Below, piece by piece: positions 51,177-63,345 of a stretch of 64,000 nucleotides of DNA. Both the position numbers and the translations under genes were made by a program. The stretch spans positions 4,132,951-4,196,950 of the forward strand of contig VYZI01000043.1 of NCBI GenBank assembly GCA_013397695.1, given 5' to 3'. The DNA comes from Centropus unirufus (taxonomy: Eukaryota; Chordata; Aves; Cuculiformes; Centropidae). Under the pieces are notes generated by a model. The model saw nothing but the letters and a program-made list of their open reading frames with translations. It had not been told where the DNA came from and ran no database searches. Within the stretch, counting starts at the first letter, position 1, and each line of letters starts with the position of its first letter.

Positions 51177-52076
51177 GTTCTAGGATTCCTGAAAAACGTT
51201 CTGGCAAAATCCTGGAAAAATTACAAAAAATCCCTAGAAACTAAATAGTTTCCCAGAAAGCAAAGAATACTTGCAAAGAATCCTGGAAAACTCTGAGAAA
51301 ACATTTGCAAAGTAACTGATAAACACAGTAAGACATTCCTAGAAAGCAACATGAGAAATGGCTTGAAAGCAATTGAAAGCAATGTGGGACAGTCCTGGAA
51401 GTAAAATGGGAGATTTCTAGCCAGCAGTGTGGAAAGGAAATTCCTAGGAAGGAACTTCAAAAGTTCTGGAAGGTAATATGAGAATTCCTAGAAATCAAAC
51501 TGAGATCTTCCTTGGAAGAAACCTGAGAAATTCCTGGGAAACACACTGGGAAAATTAAAAAAAAATAATAAATTAAGATAAATTCCAGGGAAAGGGAAGG
51601 GAGATTCCTGGAAATCATCCTGGGACATTCATGAAAAGCAAAGAGGAAAGTCCACAGTGGGGAAATGCCTAGAAAACATCATGGGAATTTCTAGGAAGCA
51701 ACACATGAAATCCCTGGAAAACATCATCTGGGGACAAACCTAGAAGGCTAGAGTAAAATTCCTGGAAGCAACCTGAGAAATTCCCAGAAAGCAACATGGA
51801 GGTTCCTAGAAAGGACTTGAAAATTCTGAGAGAAGGTGTGATGATTTTTTGGAAACCACCATGAGGAATTCATTGAAAGGAAAGTGGAAATTCCTATAAC
51901 GAATCCTACAAAATGAAAATAACGCAGGGCATACCTGGAAAATGTCCTGGGTCGTTCACAGAAAGTGATGGGTAAATTCCTAGGACATGAGCAAAATTCA
52001 TAGAAAGCACCCAAGGTAACTTCTAGAAAGGGATGTGAAGATTCCTACAAAGTATTGGAAATGTTGCTAGAAAGTG
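51177..52076. repeat. Purine-rich minisatellite, ~22 base period, STAT-like core
   Basis: About 900 bases are filled by diverged units with the consensus ATTCCTAGAAAGCAACATGAGAA (21-24 bases, roughly 40 units). The core TTC-N3-GAA occurs exactly at 51250, 51336, 51485, 51605, 51689, 51759, 51781, 51803, 51869, 51955 and 51997. The four-base-spacer form TTC-N4-GAA occurs at 51441, 51508, 51531 and 51583. Spacings between these are multiples of about 22 (22, 23, 44, 66, 86). The minus-strand open frames at 51221-51460 and 51748-52014 are repeat-derived. An A/T-rich interruption lies near 51555-51580. Confidence 0.93.
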
Positions 52077-52128
52077 CTGCCACTTTCTTCTCCTTCTTTT
52101 GAGGAGAAGGATGTGTAAAGGTGGCAGC
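52076..52128. other. Imperfect hairpin at the minisatellite edge
   Basis: The outer arms GCTGCCAC (52076-52083) and GTGGCAGC (52121-52128) are exact inverted copies. Inside them CTTCTCCT (52087-52094) pairs with AGGAGAAG (52102-52109) around a seven-base loop. The two stems are separated by an asymmetric internal loop. It directly follows the last minisatellite unit. Confidence 0.75.
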
Positions 52129-52527
52129 AGACCTAGAGAGTAGGACAGCGGAGACTGAGAAAGGCATGAGACCCCCAAGATCCTGAGGGTGCTGGAGGTG
52201 AAAGACAGAGGACCAGCCTTCATCCTCAGGAATGTCCAACTCTGCTGGGATGACTCAGGAATGCAAGTGTCACCTCAGAGCCTCAGATTCACACATGAAG
52301 GCACATGAGGTCAAGTAAATTCTGCCCACACTTCTCCTGATCCACGTGCACCTAGTCTATTCCTAGAAACTTGCAGTGATGGATAAAATACCCTATCTAT
52401 GTCTCCATACTTACTTCTCCCTACTTCTGGAAGGGTTTTCTTTGATATTCAGCCTCAGCCTCTCTACCTCCACTTTCCCTCTGTCCCATTGAGCACTGAG
52501 GAGGATGAGTTCCTGGGGTCAGGGGAG
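52129..52527. other. Unique spacer between minisatellite and CR1
   Basis: Nothing recognisable is present. Confidence 0.5.
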
Positions 52528-52905
52528 AGTACAAGTTGGAAGGGAATTTAGGAGGTCTCAAAGTCCAACCTCCTGCACAAAGCTCAGACCAGATTATTCC
52601 AGGCTTTGTTCAGTCAGGCCTTAAAATCCTCCATAAACAGAGACTGAGCAGCTTTCCTAGGCACCCATCTCACTGCTTGACTGTCCTCGTGGGGAAAAAA
52701 ATACGCGATAGAAGAATATATATAAGCAGTCTGAGCTTCTCTTGTTCCTGATGATGTCCATTGCTGCTCATTCTCCCACTGTGGAGAGAGCAACTTCATC
52801 TTCTCCATAACTTCCTCACAAAAGCCTCCTGAGCACGTTCATAGCTGTCTGCACTGCCCACACAGCCCTCCCTTCCTTTGGCAGGCAATGGGCCCATCTG
52901 CCCGA
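52528..52905 (-). mobile_element. CR1 LINE, reverse-oriented copy
   Basis: The plus-strand order is 'caagttggaagggaatttag', 'aaagtccaacctcctgcaca', 'aagctcagaccagattattc', 'caggccttaaaatcctccat', 'agcagctttcctaggcaccc' and then a diverged segment with 'gatgatgtccattgctgctc' and 'gagagcaacttcatcttctc'. This mirrors the reverse complement of a CR1 3' region (ggttggaagggacct..agtccaaccccctgc..gttccagtgctctgtc..gttgcctcttgtc). The right end is approximate, and the copy is old. Confidence 0.82.
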
Positions 52906-55900
52906 CTCCCTCAAGACCAGCTGTTTTTTTTTCCTGTGCCTTCTTCAGATTCTGTTTCTCAGTCCATATCTGCTCGAGTGGAAGAAAAGATCACAGAGAA
53001 GTTGGTGGCAACATTTCTATGATGTTTGCCTTCCCAGCTGACCCAGCTGAGCAAGGAAATCTCTCTGGGAGAGAGCCTGGCAATTATCTCCAATAGTCCT
53101 TTGCACATCTGATTGACTTCTCCTTTGCTTTCATGCCCGACACTTCAAACATCTTGGACAGCAAGGCAGGGGGAGGATTTGGATAATGGAGTGAAAGAAG
53201 GAATCCAAAAAATACAGCTGCCTCATCCAGAAATCAGAGCGTGTGTCAGCTCCCTGCCGTGCTCAGCCTCCAGGTTGTCACCTGCACAACCAGACTTAAC
53301 AAAGAGTAATCATTTGTAGATAATTAAATGTGCGAGTGGCAGAGGCAGCACCCATGTCACTCTCTAAAATCCATCATGGGATGTGACCTCCTCAGAAGCC
53401 GAAATCCACTCTTGGAGGCTCCTGTTGGGTGTGTTGGAGGGACCTCACGTCCTACCAAAACAGAGCTCGTACCTCTGCCATTGACCCCTGCCAGGTTCAT
53501 CGACCCATTTGTGCCTCAGTTTCCCTATGTTCCCTCTTTATCCCACCCGTCCCTTTCTGTCCATGCTATTTCACTGTAGCTCAGCTTACCAGCTTCCAAC
53601 TTAGGAAGAGCTGAACTGAAGGCAGCTCCCAGGGAAGTGGTTTCATCTTCCTTGCGTTCAGCCTCCCCCAAACCACCTGCAGAGCTTGCTGGTCATCTCG
53701 GTAGGGTGGTGGCTGCTCCTGAGGGAATTCCTGCTCTCACAGGTTGTGGCTTTCTGCCTGCAAGATGGCAGCTGCTGCTAGGGCAGAGCCATGCACGCCC
53801 ACATGCTGGCTGAATAATGAAAACAAAAATGCCTCACTCCCACTGGATGCTGTTTTATTGCCTGGTTTCTGGTTGCTGCCATGTGACTCGCTTCCAGGGG
53901 AGGCCACCCAGCAGTCCTGTTGCAAAAAGCAGAAACGATTGCAGAGCCCAAGCTGCTGTGCACTTGGGAAAGCAGATCAATACACATTCACCAGGTCAAT
54001 CATTGTCTTGGGCAAGGGAATTCTAGCTGGAAAAGCTCTTCTGATTTTGCTGGGTCATTAGTAGACCCCCTTATTCTAAATCAGGGCCTCCATCTAACAA
54101 CATTGCTGTACTTGATTAATGCTGATTAGCCCTGCTTTGCTTGGTACGTTGATTAAAAAGCAAGGTTCATTTTGCAGGTTTCCTTCCCAATCATATTCCT
54201 TAATTTCTTTTGGCACTTCAACAGCCTCTTAATTCTTCAGTCCTCCAAGAAGCTCATCAGACAAGGACAATGCTGAGGCACTAACAAACAAAGGTCAGAT
54301 GTGAATCATATCCAAAGGAACTCTTCTCTCCTGTGCTGTGTTACTCTATACGGTAGATTGGCTAGTGGCATCTTCATTTTTAAATGTTGCTTATGAACAG
54401 TTTTAAATGCACATGAAAACTCTTTGTCACTCGAGATTTCCTTATGTGTCAGCAGAGCTCTGGGCCTTCTCAGGTCTGCTTGTTTCCCACCAACTGGAGA
54501 ACCAAGCAGACCTGTGTTGCCTCTTCTCCAAATTATTGGCTAAATTGCCGTAGGGATGGCTTTATGGATTCAGTCCGATAGCCCACCCAGCCTGTTAAGT
54601 GATTGCAACAGATGAACAAAAGTCAACAGAATCAGGGCATGTACAAAGTGACCTTGACCCACTCTTCCCAGCTTTGGTGATCTGTGGTTCAAGGGTTTTC
54701 CTCAACTAGAAGCCGTACTCGGCTCACGAGGCATCCACCAACACTTTGTGGAATCCCTTGTGAACTCATGCCAGCGCCCACAACACCCTATGGCAACAGG
54801 ATGGGCAATGCAATTGCGCTTAATGTGAAAAAGCTCTTGCTTGTGCCTGTATCAAACTTACTGCCTGTTTGCTTTCAGAAACACCTTGTTATGAGGTAAG
54901 GCCAGCAATTCTTCCCTTCCAGCTCTGTACTGTCCCTGATGTGCTAGGTCTCAGTCGTTATCCCTTTAGGCACCTCTTGTTCTAGGCAGGGAGTCCCACC
55001 TTCATACAGAGCCAATTTTGCAGCTTATTGAAAGACGCTTCAATAAAACAACCAGAGCTCAAGAAAACAAAGATCCCATTACTGCCTCTGTGTCGTAATA
55101 AGAAAGTGGAAATTCAGGGTATATTTAAAACACAACCAAGTAAACAAAAATTTGGCACTGAAAGCAACGAGTTAATCTGACAGCTGAATATTCACTGCGA
55201 TTAAATAAGATGAAGACTTGCCTCCTTCAGCTCTTGTGTAAATAGAACTCATCTGCGATGCAGATTTTATTAATTAACTGGCAAATCGAGAAAACCCCAA
55301 TAGGCTGTAATTGAACTTCGCGCTGATGATAGATGAGGAGACACTTACAGGCCATCCGCTGTGTCTGCACAGTCACTCCTGAAGCTGCTGCCATCCTCAC
55401 ACATCCTCACAGCAGAGAGGCTGTCACATCCCGAGCAAAACCAAGAAGAACTGAGGGGCAGATGCGCAGAGTGGACGGGATACTTGGCACATTTGTCTCC
55501 TGGAGAACCCGCTGGCTGGTCATGCTGCTGCGTGGGGCATCACCCGCCTGCAGCTCCCACATTTTTGCAGGAGGCAGGCCCTAGCTGCTGAACCCCTAAC
55601 AGAAGTGAGGATGCTCATAGCTCTGAGGGGACATCCTTCCTAATAACATGGAGGGAGGACATTTGTTAGCCCTGCAGAGAGCTGTGCGGGCTCAGATGTG
55701 CCTGGGCTGTCCCAGGTAACCGCAGAAATGTAAGATCTCCAGATACTGGTGATGATCTACCCTATAGAAACACACCCAAAACCAAGAGCTACGAAAAGCA
55801 CACAGCAGTCGGATTTATCTGTGTCCCTGCGGTGGTGACACGGGTGGTGACACAGCAGACCATGTGGGGAGAGGGCAGCCCTGAAGCCCCATAGCAGCAT

Positions 55901-58900
55901 TGTGCTGCCCTTCTCCAGCGAGGTGGCACACGGCAGAGCCCAGCAGGAAGGAGATTAAGGCATTCCTGGTGTAGGGGGAGAAGGAATGAACGAAACAACC
56001 CCCTGCATGGGTGCTTTTCAGTTCTTGGTGGGGAACTAATTTTGCTTTTCTTTTGCTAGAGAAGCAGTGAGGTGGCAGCGAGGTGCCCATCCTCGGAGCT
56101 GCTGAAGCCCTGGTTCATCTCGGCATGGGAAGGGGAAGTGGCATTTGAAACCCTGAGATTTGAGAAGAGTTTCATTATTGCTCTGGATGGCCCTTTCATT
56201 AGAGGAAAACACGGTATTTAATGAAGAGGAACTAAAACAGGAGCTCCCTGCTGTGTCCAAAAAGGCGTCTCTTTTCAGCTTTCCTTCATTCTCCTTATTT
56301 ATGGGAGTGAGGGAGGCTGAACCCCTCTATCCCTGTAGCTACCCCTCCCTGGGTCTCAAGAGGGGTGTTTCCACCCCAAAACAAGATCTCCCCACAGAGA
56401 ACAGCCCACAAGTACGTTCCCCACAAGACTCCTCAGCTTTGTGGCACCTCCCTGTGCCCATGCTCAGAGGCTGGCCTTGTGCGCAGGCGTGGGGTACTGA
56501 GGTCTACCTCGTCTCCAACCACATCCACCCCAGGTGCTCCACACACAGAAATTCAGGCCGGTAACATGGAGCGAGGACATTTGCGGAGAGCTGGGGTTTT
56601 TTGTCACCAAGGAAAAACTGAGGCACAGGAGATGTGTTATCCACGCTTAGCGTCAATTCTGAAGACTACAATTAAAGGGCAGGGAACACTCTCCCCATGG
56701 CTTCCTTGCAGTGCCCTCAGATTACCAATGAAGAATTTGGTTTGTCATGACTGATTGAATAAATCCAACACGGGATTAACATGTCAAGCTAATTCTTCCC
56801 AGCTAGCACCAACTATATGCCTAGATAGATTTTCTCTTTCAATTACATCCCACAAAGTTTTCCGTGTGGAAAGGCAGAATCTTGTTCCTTTCCTCCTCTC
56901 CTAGTAAGTGGGGTTTTTTTAGCAACACGTCAACAGACTTCAGGAGTCGAATCGGCTCACATTCCCTTTGCTGGGACAACTCTAGCTCTGCTAGGAATTG
57001 AGATGAAAGGAAACTTGCTTTCATCCCAGCATAAGCAGGCAAGAAGTGGAGCATGAACAGAGGAAGACAAGCAGAGAAGCAAGCACTGTGATTTTATTCT
57101 GGGTCTCTGCACCTAAAGATGTCCTTCATCACCACTCATGACTCATAGCTATTTCTTTCACTGGGAGTTCCAGATGGGGTAATTTACTCTCAAAGACTCG
57201 CAAGCACGTTGCCTGGAAGGGCCCCCTGGATGTCATAATTTGCACTCATAATTTGTTCTGGACACCCTGTGACCTGCCCTGTTCCTGCAGTGAGGGACTT
57301 AGAATGGGTCCAGAAGTGAGAGAGCAACCTCCAGTGAAAAAGGTGTTGGAGGGAGAATTTTTCCAACAGCTGCCTGTTCTCTTCACTGCTCCCCAAAGCT
57401 CCCCAGCCTATCTTCGCTAACCCAGGTGTACCAGAACTCAGGGGCCTGCACAGGACTTTGGTTTGTGGAGGACAACAGGAGGAGGGGATCTGTAAGATCT
57501 CAGGAGCCTGAGTAAAACAGAAGAGCCGGGCATACTGCCTGCAGAAAGCAGTGAGGTTCAGGATATGGTGAGAAGCTGGAGAGGGGCTGTGTGTATGAAG
57601 GGTGGATAATCACAGATTTAGACCATCAGATCCAGCCATCATCTGACTTTCATCATTTCTTCCTGCTTGATTCTCAGCTGCAGCCAGAAGCTGGACCGAG
57701 TTTTGCCAGGAGCCAGGATCTAAATCTGCCGTGAGACCCTTGGCCTATTCTGGCTGCTTCTCCCCAAAAGACAAGTACCTTCAACTCTGGGCCTTCATAC
57801 ATTTTTTACAAGACTGCAGAGATGACACTTTCTTCTCAACCCCATCACTAGGATCTTCCAGTGACTTATAAGGGAAGGAGCAAGTTTCCTGGAAATTACA
57901 TTTCTGTGAAGCATCTCTGATAATTAAAGATTATGAAATGAATTTACTGTTGCTCAATTAGAATCCATTCACAAGTAATACCTTCCTCTTTTTCCAACGT
58001 TATTTATTTATTGCGGGTGGGGAAGGAAAGAACTGCACTCAGAGTCTCCAGAAGTTCTCTGGGTTTGGAATAGGCTCCGCTCTGCCTCGTTACATGGAAT
58101 AGGTCCCTGGAGAATGCAGGCTGATTGCAATCTAATTTATGGCATTCATCAACATATGAATTAATGCTGGGGTCTCAGATATGAGATCTATCTCCCCCCC
58201 TCCCTCCCGGCACAGGCTCAGCGCCTCTGCTCCGCTGCCATGATTCCTTCCCTCCCAGTACTGCTTCTTTCCTTCATTAAAGAAAAAGCCTCACTTTCAG
58301 TTAAGAAAGCTTGTTTATAGTGAACCAACTGGGTATCTCATCTGGCTTTCTGTAAATTAAAGTCAACTGAAGCCAAGGAGGATCTACTCCCTGTTTTGAG
58401 TAGGTTTGGGATCTGATGTTCAGCTGCTGTGTGCTTCCACTTCCCTAACTGTGACACAGAGATGCTGTTCCCCGCTTCCCTCTGAAAGCCAAGGGGAGAA
58501 TAAAAATACACTTGTGCTTTGGAGCCCTGCAGGGAATTTTGCAGAGGGCTTTGATGAGTTTGACTATTGCTCCTCTGTATTGTTCTTAGCTTTGACCTTG
58601 GACAAAAGAATAACCAAACAGGGCCACTTGTATTTCAAGTGCATGTTGGACACTTGTTAAAGAAAGCCTAGAACCGCAAAGTCTTCTGGTAGCAGCCATT
58701 AACCCATATGGTGACTGGAAGCCCTGGAGCTGTTGCCAAGGTTATAAATCATCAGCAGTGGTGACTGAAGGGCTGCTTCTCTGCTCTCTGCCTAGAGGCT
58801 GGCACAGGCGAAACACGACAGCAAAGCAAGTCTAAGGCCAGAAATTCGGTGTGCGACACGCCTCAGGGCAGGGAAGGCAGGTCTGGGAATGGGATGAAAT

Positions 58901-60095
58901 GCACTGACAGCAAAGCGCGGTCAGACTTGCTTTGTTGACGTGAGTTTGCAATAGTTACAATCCGTAACAGTGAAGACAGGCATAGTCTAGGATGGGAGCT
59001 ATAGGCCTCTGATCTCTGACTTCTAGGGTCAGGCTTCCTTTCCCTGGGGCACAGCGGATCTCTAGGTAGCTCTGCCCATCAGAAACATCAGGGTGCTCCA
59101 GGGACGAAGGAAATAGGAAGCTCTCTGTGCTTGATTGGACAGCACAAGATGTGGACTACAATTGCGGTGAAGAAGTCTCGAGTTAGATCCACTAGAAAAA
59201 GCTATAATCCAACACGAAAAGACCAGAACTGATTGCATAGCTCCTCACTGATGAAGAGACCGCCTTCATCTGTGGAACAGCAGGTTCAGCCAGAAGAACA
59301 TGCAATGCAATCAACATTTTGAAAGCCCAGAGCTCTGGCGAGCTGAGGAATGCTCAAAGTAACGTCAGTGGACGTGTAATAACTTCACAGGAGTAAAGAG
59401 CAGGAGTCAAAACTCTATGTCTCTGTGCAGTTAACAGCCTATACAACAAAATCCCTCCTTGCTCATTATGAATCTCATCTTCAGTCTTAATTCAGCTTTC
59501 TCCTGGAGTTTCAACTCCTAGAAGGGAACATTTCCATGACGGAATTACTCTTTGGTAGCATCAGGCAGGCAGATTGGAAAATACAGCATGCAGCACTTTC
59601 ATCACAAAATGAATAGATGGAAAGCACATAATCACATCTCTGGTTGCAGATGGGTTAAAAGTTGTTTCCATAGTTGTTAAATACATGTTTTTTACTTTTG
59701 CTGGTTCTGCTCCTGTGTTTATCCTATCTCAAAGTAATCAAGCGTTTTGCTGCCACTGCCAATCACAACTGCCTGCTGCTGACAAGAGAAGCGTTACTGC
59801 TGGAGGTGAGGCGCCACAGGGTGCTTGAGGCAATGTCCCTGCTGAGACACAGCAGAGCCCAGTCCAGGCTGGAGCTTCTTCACGCTCCTGTCACTTAGTC
59901 TGGGGCTGCCACAGTTCATGAGGAGTTGGCTGATCTTGCCTGATCTGAATGGGGAGATGAGGTGCTATCAACCAATTTCAATCTTCAGTCCAGAAGGGCT
60001 GTGCTCACATTTTTTCTCCATTCCGGCGCCCACATCCTACCTATAGCTGCTGAATGTTCTCATCTGTGACCCGCTATTTGAATACATTGCTTTGG
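52906..60095. other. Unique non-coding stretch, no gene recognised
   Basis: No gene or transposon recognised. A candidate conserved block at 55150-55335 is listed separately. The overlapping open frames around 53744-54061 and 56160-56754 are unfamiliar and mutually exclusive in frame. Confidence 0.5.
55150..55335. promoter_or_regulatory. Candidate conserved non-coding element
   Basis: A non-repetitive, AT-rich block with the perfect palindrome TTAATTAA at 55270-55277, further ATTA/TAAT cores ('gagttaatctgacagctgaa', 'aggctgtaattgaacttcgc') and scattered CpGs. TGACAG is a TALE-homeodomain-like word. The composition is enhancer-like; conservation is untested. Confidence 0.25.
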
Positions 60096-60099
60096 AGCA

Positions 60100-60150
60100 C
60101 AGGAAAGGGAGTTCCATTTTCTCTCAGGAAAGGGAGTACCCATTTTCGCT
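60100..60150. repeat. 25/26-base tandem duplication
   Basis: Two units start 'caggaaagggagt' and end 'ccattttc(t/g)ct'. The second has one extra base and two substitutions. Confidence 0.88.
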
Positions 60151-62430
60151 CAGGGTACTATGACGTCCAGTAGAAGACAAAGGCTACCATTACAGCCCCT
60201 ATCTAGCATCAGCTCCTTTAATGCCTGGTGTGGCAGAGGCAGCCACAGGACAACCAGGGGTTGGTTTCCCACCTGTGAGTAGAGGAGTGGTCTGCAGGCA
60301 CGGTTACCTCCTAAGAAGGCAACACCATATGGATCAGGCACACAATGCACCGTGTGATGCCAAGCAGAAGGAGTGCCTGGGAAATAGAAAGAAAGGGTTA
60401 GGAAAGGTGCTGGGGAGAGGGCACGGCTGGAACACAATCTGCAATGCAGAAGAGAGCACTGCATCACCTCTCGGATGCCGCGGCAGATTAATCAGGAGTC
60501 ACAGAGTGTGTTTGTAACCTGCCTGGCAACCCAGCTGCATTTCACATGTTCAACCCTACTCAGCTCTTCCTCCACACCTCAAATACCAGCATGAGTTTAC
60601 AGGTCCCATGTCAGAATTGGGTCCTGAATTGGAAGGAGAAAGCACTGGGACAGGGAGTGGAGCTACGCACTCCTATGTGTGCGTCTACACTAGCATTAAG
60701 GGAGGTCTCTCTTTCCGTACCTCTAGCTGCAATGAGGGAAGTATTTCAGGGAAGCAGGCAAGTTTTCCCATTAGTCTTGCTCAATTCCTTCATCTCTGCC
60801 TTAGCACTTCACATTGTTGACATTTGAAGTTTCCTCCTGGAGCCCAGGCATTGGTAGGTGGATGGAGCCCTCAGTCCTGTCTTTTCAAACTCTCTGAAAA
60901 CTCAGAGAGTGTTTGCATCCATGCAGTTTCTTCTGCATTTTGCTAGAAAGAAACAGCTGGTGACTTTTTAATTTTAGCTCTACATATCCAGCTTAGATCG
61001 CGGCGAAGACAGAAAATTTAGAGACTGCCATCTCCTCCCTCCACCTCTCTCCCTCCTCTCCTTGTGAGAGGCTTTGGGAGGTGTTGGATGCCAACAGTGT
61101 GGCTCATCGTCTCAATGGATTTCAGGGAAGTAAAGCCACAAATGGAGCAGAACAAGGAAAAAACAGTGCTTTTCCACCTGTTGGGATGAAGCCTCCCTAT
61201 TCTACTTTGTCCATATGTCAGATTTACCCATAAATAAACCCTGCAAATAATTTTCAGCTATTTTTGTGCTGTTCTGTGGCCAAGCCATGCTTTCTAGAGA
61301 TACAAATTGAAAATGTAATTCATTCTTCCCACCTCACCTCCACTGCAATTAGTCCTTTTGGCCTGGGTTTGTTTGCTTGGGACATGCTCCCCTTTCTTTC
61401 ATGAAGCCAAATTTTCATGCTGGATATTTTTGTACATGTCTTCAGCCTCTCAAATCCATTAAATAAGCCAAGCTGTCCATAAGACAGTGCCCCATGCAGA
61501 GTTAAAACCCCGCTTCATTTCCCAGAGACAGCAGATAGGGAAGAGTCTTCCTAGGCATTGCACTTAATATGGCACATTCATGATGTCATTTATTATTACA
61601 GTGTGGACTTCTTCAGCTTTGACAGCATGAATAATACAGCATCAGATACATTTTTTTACAAGGTGTTTTTATGTAGAGATAAAGATAGTTCAGTCTGATT
61701 CATCTGCTAAAAACTGCTGCTGTTCTGTGTTGGTTTGGATTTTCAAACCGAAATTGTTGGCCGAGCAGAATGCCAAGAGTGGAAATTCAGGATATGACTA
61801 TATTTCATAGCTTCTTGTCATGCAGGAAAGTTGCTGAAAAAAAAAAACAACTTTGGAACAGGTCTGGAATTTGCTTGGAAATGAAGTTTCCAAGCCACGC
61901 AGAGCCAGGTAGGGAGGCAGGGAAGAACATCTGAGCCATCCAGAGGTGAATGAAGGTCAGCATTTCTCATCCAGGGGAAGGCTGCAGAGAATGGGACATG
62001 AGCTGAGCAGCCCCCACGAGCATCTGGATATGAATGTGGATGTCACCCTGCATGGCTGAAATGTCCTGTCCTTTCAAAAAAGTCCTGTAAAGACCATTTT
62101 ACCTCGTGCCAAATGAGGGCATAAATCTTTGTGCTTCTTCTGCTGAAGAAGTCTGGTAACGTCTTCAGTAGGGATTGGGTTACACTGTCAGCAGGCAACA
62201 CAGAGGAGACACACACATAAACCTTAAGACTGAAAAATGACCCTTGAGCTCATTAATGTCTCCCTTAAAAGCACAGATGGACACATTGCTGCTGGAGCCT
62301 CACCTCCAGATTATATCCTCAACCAGGTCCTGTTTAGCTCTCAGCTAGGGCAGGACACAAAGCCTTCCTATGCCATGACATGCTTTATGCTCTCCACCTC
62401 TACCGCTTAGGTTCCACAACAGCCGGTTGC
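60151..62430. other. Unique non-coding stretch, no gene recognised
   Basis: No gene recognised. It includes a small perfect hairpin (60889-60897 with 60902-60910) and a candidate conserved block at 61555-61800. Confidence 0.5.
61555..61800. promoter_or_regulatory. Candidate conserved non-coding element
   Basis: An AT-rich, non-repetitive block with a CRE-like TGATGTCA at 61581-61588, 'tttattattacag', 'gcatgaataatacagcatca' and 'gtagagataaagatagttca' (a GATA-type AGATAA word). Enhancer-like composition only; no alignment. Confidence 0.23.
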
Positions 62431-62431
62431 C

Positions 62432-62474
62432 TCTATATATCCCATATATATCCTCTATATATCCATTATATCAC
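62432..62474. repeat. 11-base tandem repeat, about four units
   Basis: tctatatatcc, catatatatcc and tctatatatcc are consecutive 11-base units, followed by a decayed attatatcac. It is an AT-rich short minisatellite. TATA-like words here come from the repeat and should not be read as promoters. Confidence 0.9.
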
Positions 62475-62989
62475 AAAAGAGGCCACGCTGCCAGCAGTGG
62501 AGCTGGGAGTAGGATCAGATCTGCAGCCATAGTGTGGAGCCCGGATTGTGGGGCAACCTTAGGCTTCACCTTCTGTAGGAACCTTGGGATCTGGTCCCAG
62601 TCACAGACAAGAAACCAGATTGTATGCTCAGGGCATTATCCATGATGTCTCAGAGCATTTTTTCCAGCTCTGCATGCACACCGGCTTTATCAAAGGCATG
62701 TCCCAGGAGCCAGTTTGATCCTGACTGCATGTGCTGTGACTGGAGTTACACAGAGAGTCAGCCATAAAATAAAAATACTAAGCAAAGAACACTCAACATC
62801 CATCACGAGGAACAAGATCCTTCTTGACCCAGTAAAAAATTACTTTTGCTCGTTCCCAGGGGCCAAAACACTGCTTTTCTGTGTGAGATGGGGTATGTGT
62901 GTACCCTTAAATTTAATTTGTCCAGCTGCATTAGGACAAGCAGCTAATTCTGAAATTCATTTTGCTCCCATAATCAACCCCTCTGCCAA
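62475..62989. other. Unique non-coding stretch, nothing recognised
   Basis: The plus-strand open frame at 62715-62993 resembles no known family. I see no repeat here. Confidence 0.5.
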
Positions 62990-63345
62990 ATGACATTTGG
63001 GTGGAATTGTGGAGATTGTGATTTTTATTTTAAGTGATTTATTGAACTCATTAGCCATGTTCCCTAAGTGGAATCCATGACAATCTTTTTAATCTCCTTC
63101 CTCCCCCATCACAGCAAATGCAAACATTTTTTTTAATAACAGAGAATTTGAAATATAAGGTTATTAGAACCAACAATTTTATATTACTCCATGCTTTCTC
63201 CCCCTGTAGTGGGATGGAAACCATAATAATGGAAATAAAGCATCCTGTTCAGACAAGAGGTGCAGAGGATGCATAATGAACAATTAAGCATCTACTTAGT
63301 AACTTTAAATTGATATGGTTGTTAATGAAAACAAAAGAGGTCAAC
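62990..63345. promoter_or_regulatory. Candidate conserved non-coding element
   Basis: This is one of the strongest composition-based candidates in the window: AT-rich and non-repetitive, with about ten ATTA/TAAT cores. At 63269-63287 the word ATGCATAATGAACAATTAA combines POU-octamer-like (ATGCATAAT), SOX-like (AACAAT) and homeodomain-like (AATTAA) sites. No open frame runs through it. The functional reading is inference. Confidence 0.28.

Noticed and set aside
51177..52076. Possible CRISPR array
   Set aside because: There are no constant direct repeats with unique spacers. Units are contiguous and diverged, and the genome is avian.
62432..62474. TATA-box-like words
   Set aside because: They belong to an 11-base tandem repeat and no transcription start context is visible.
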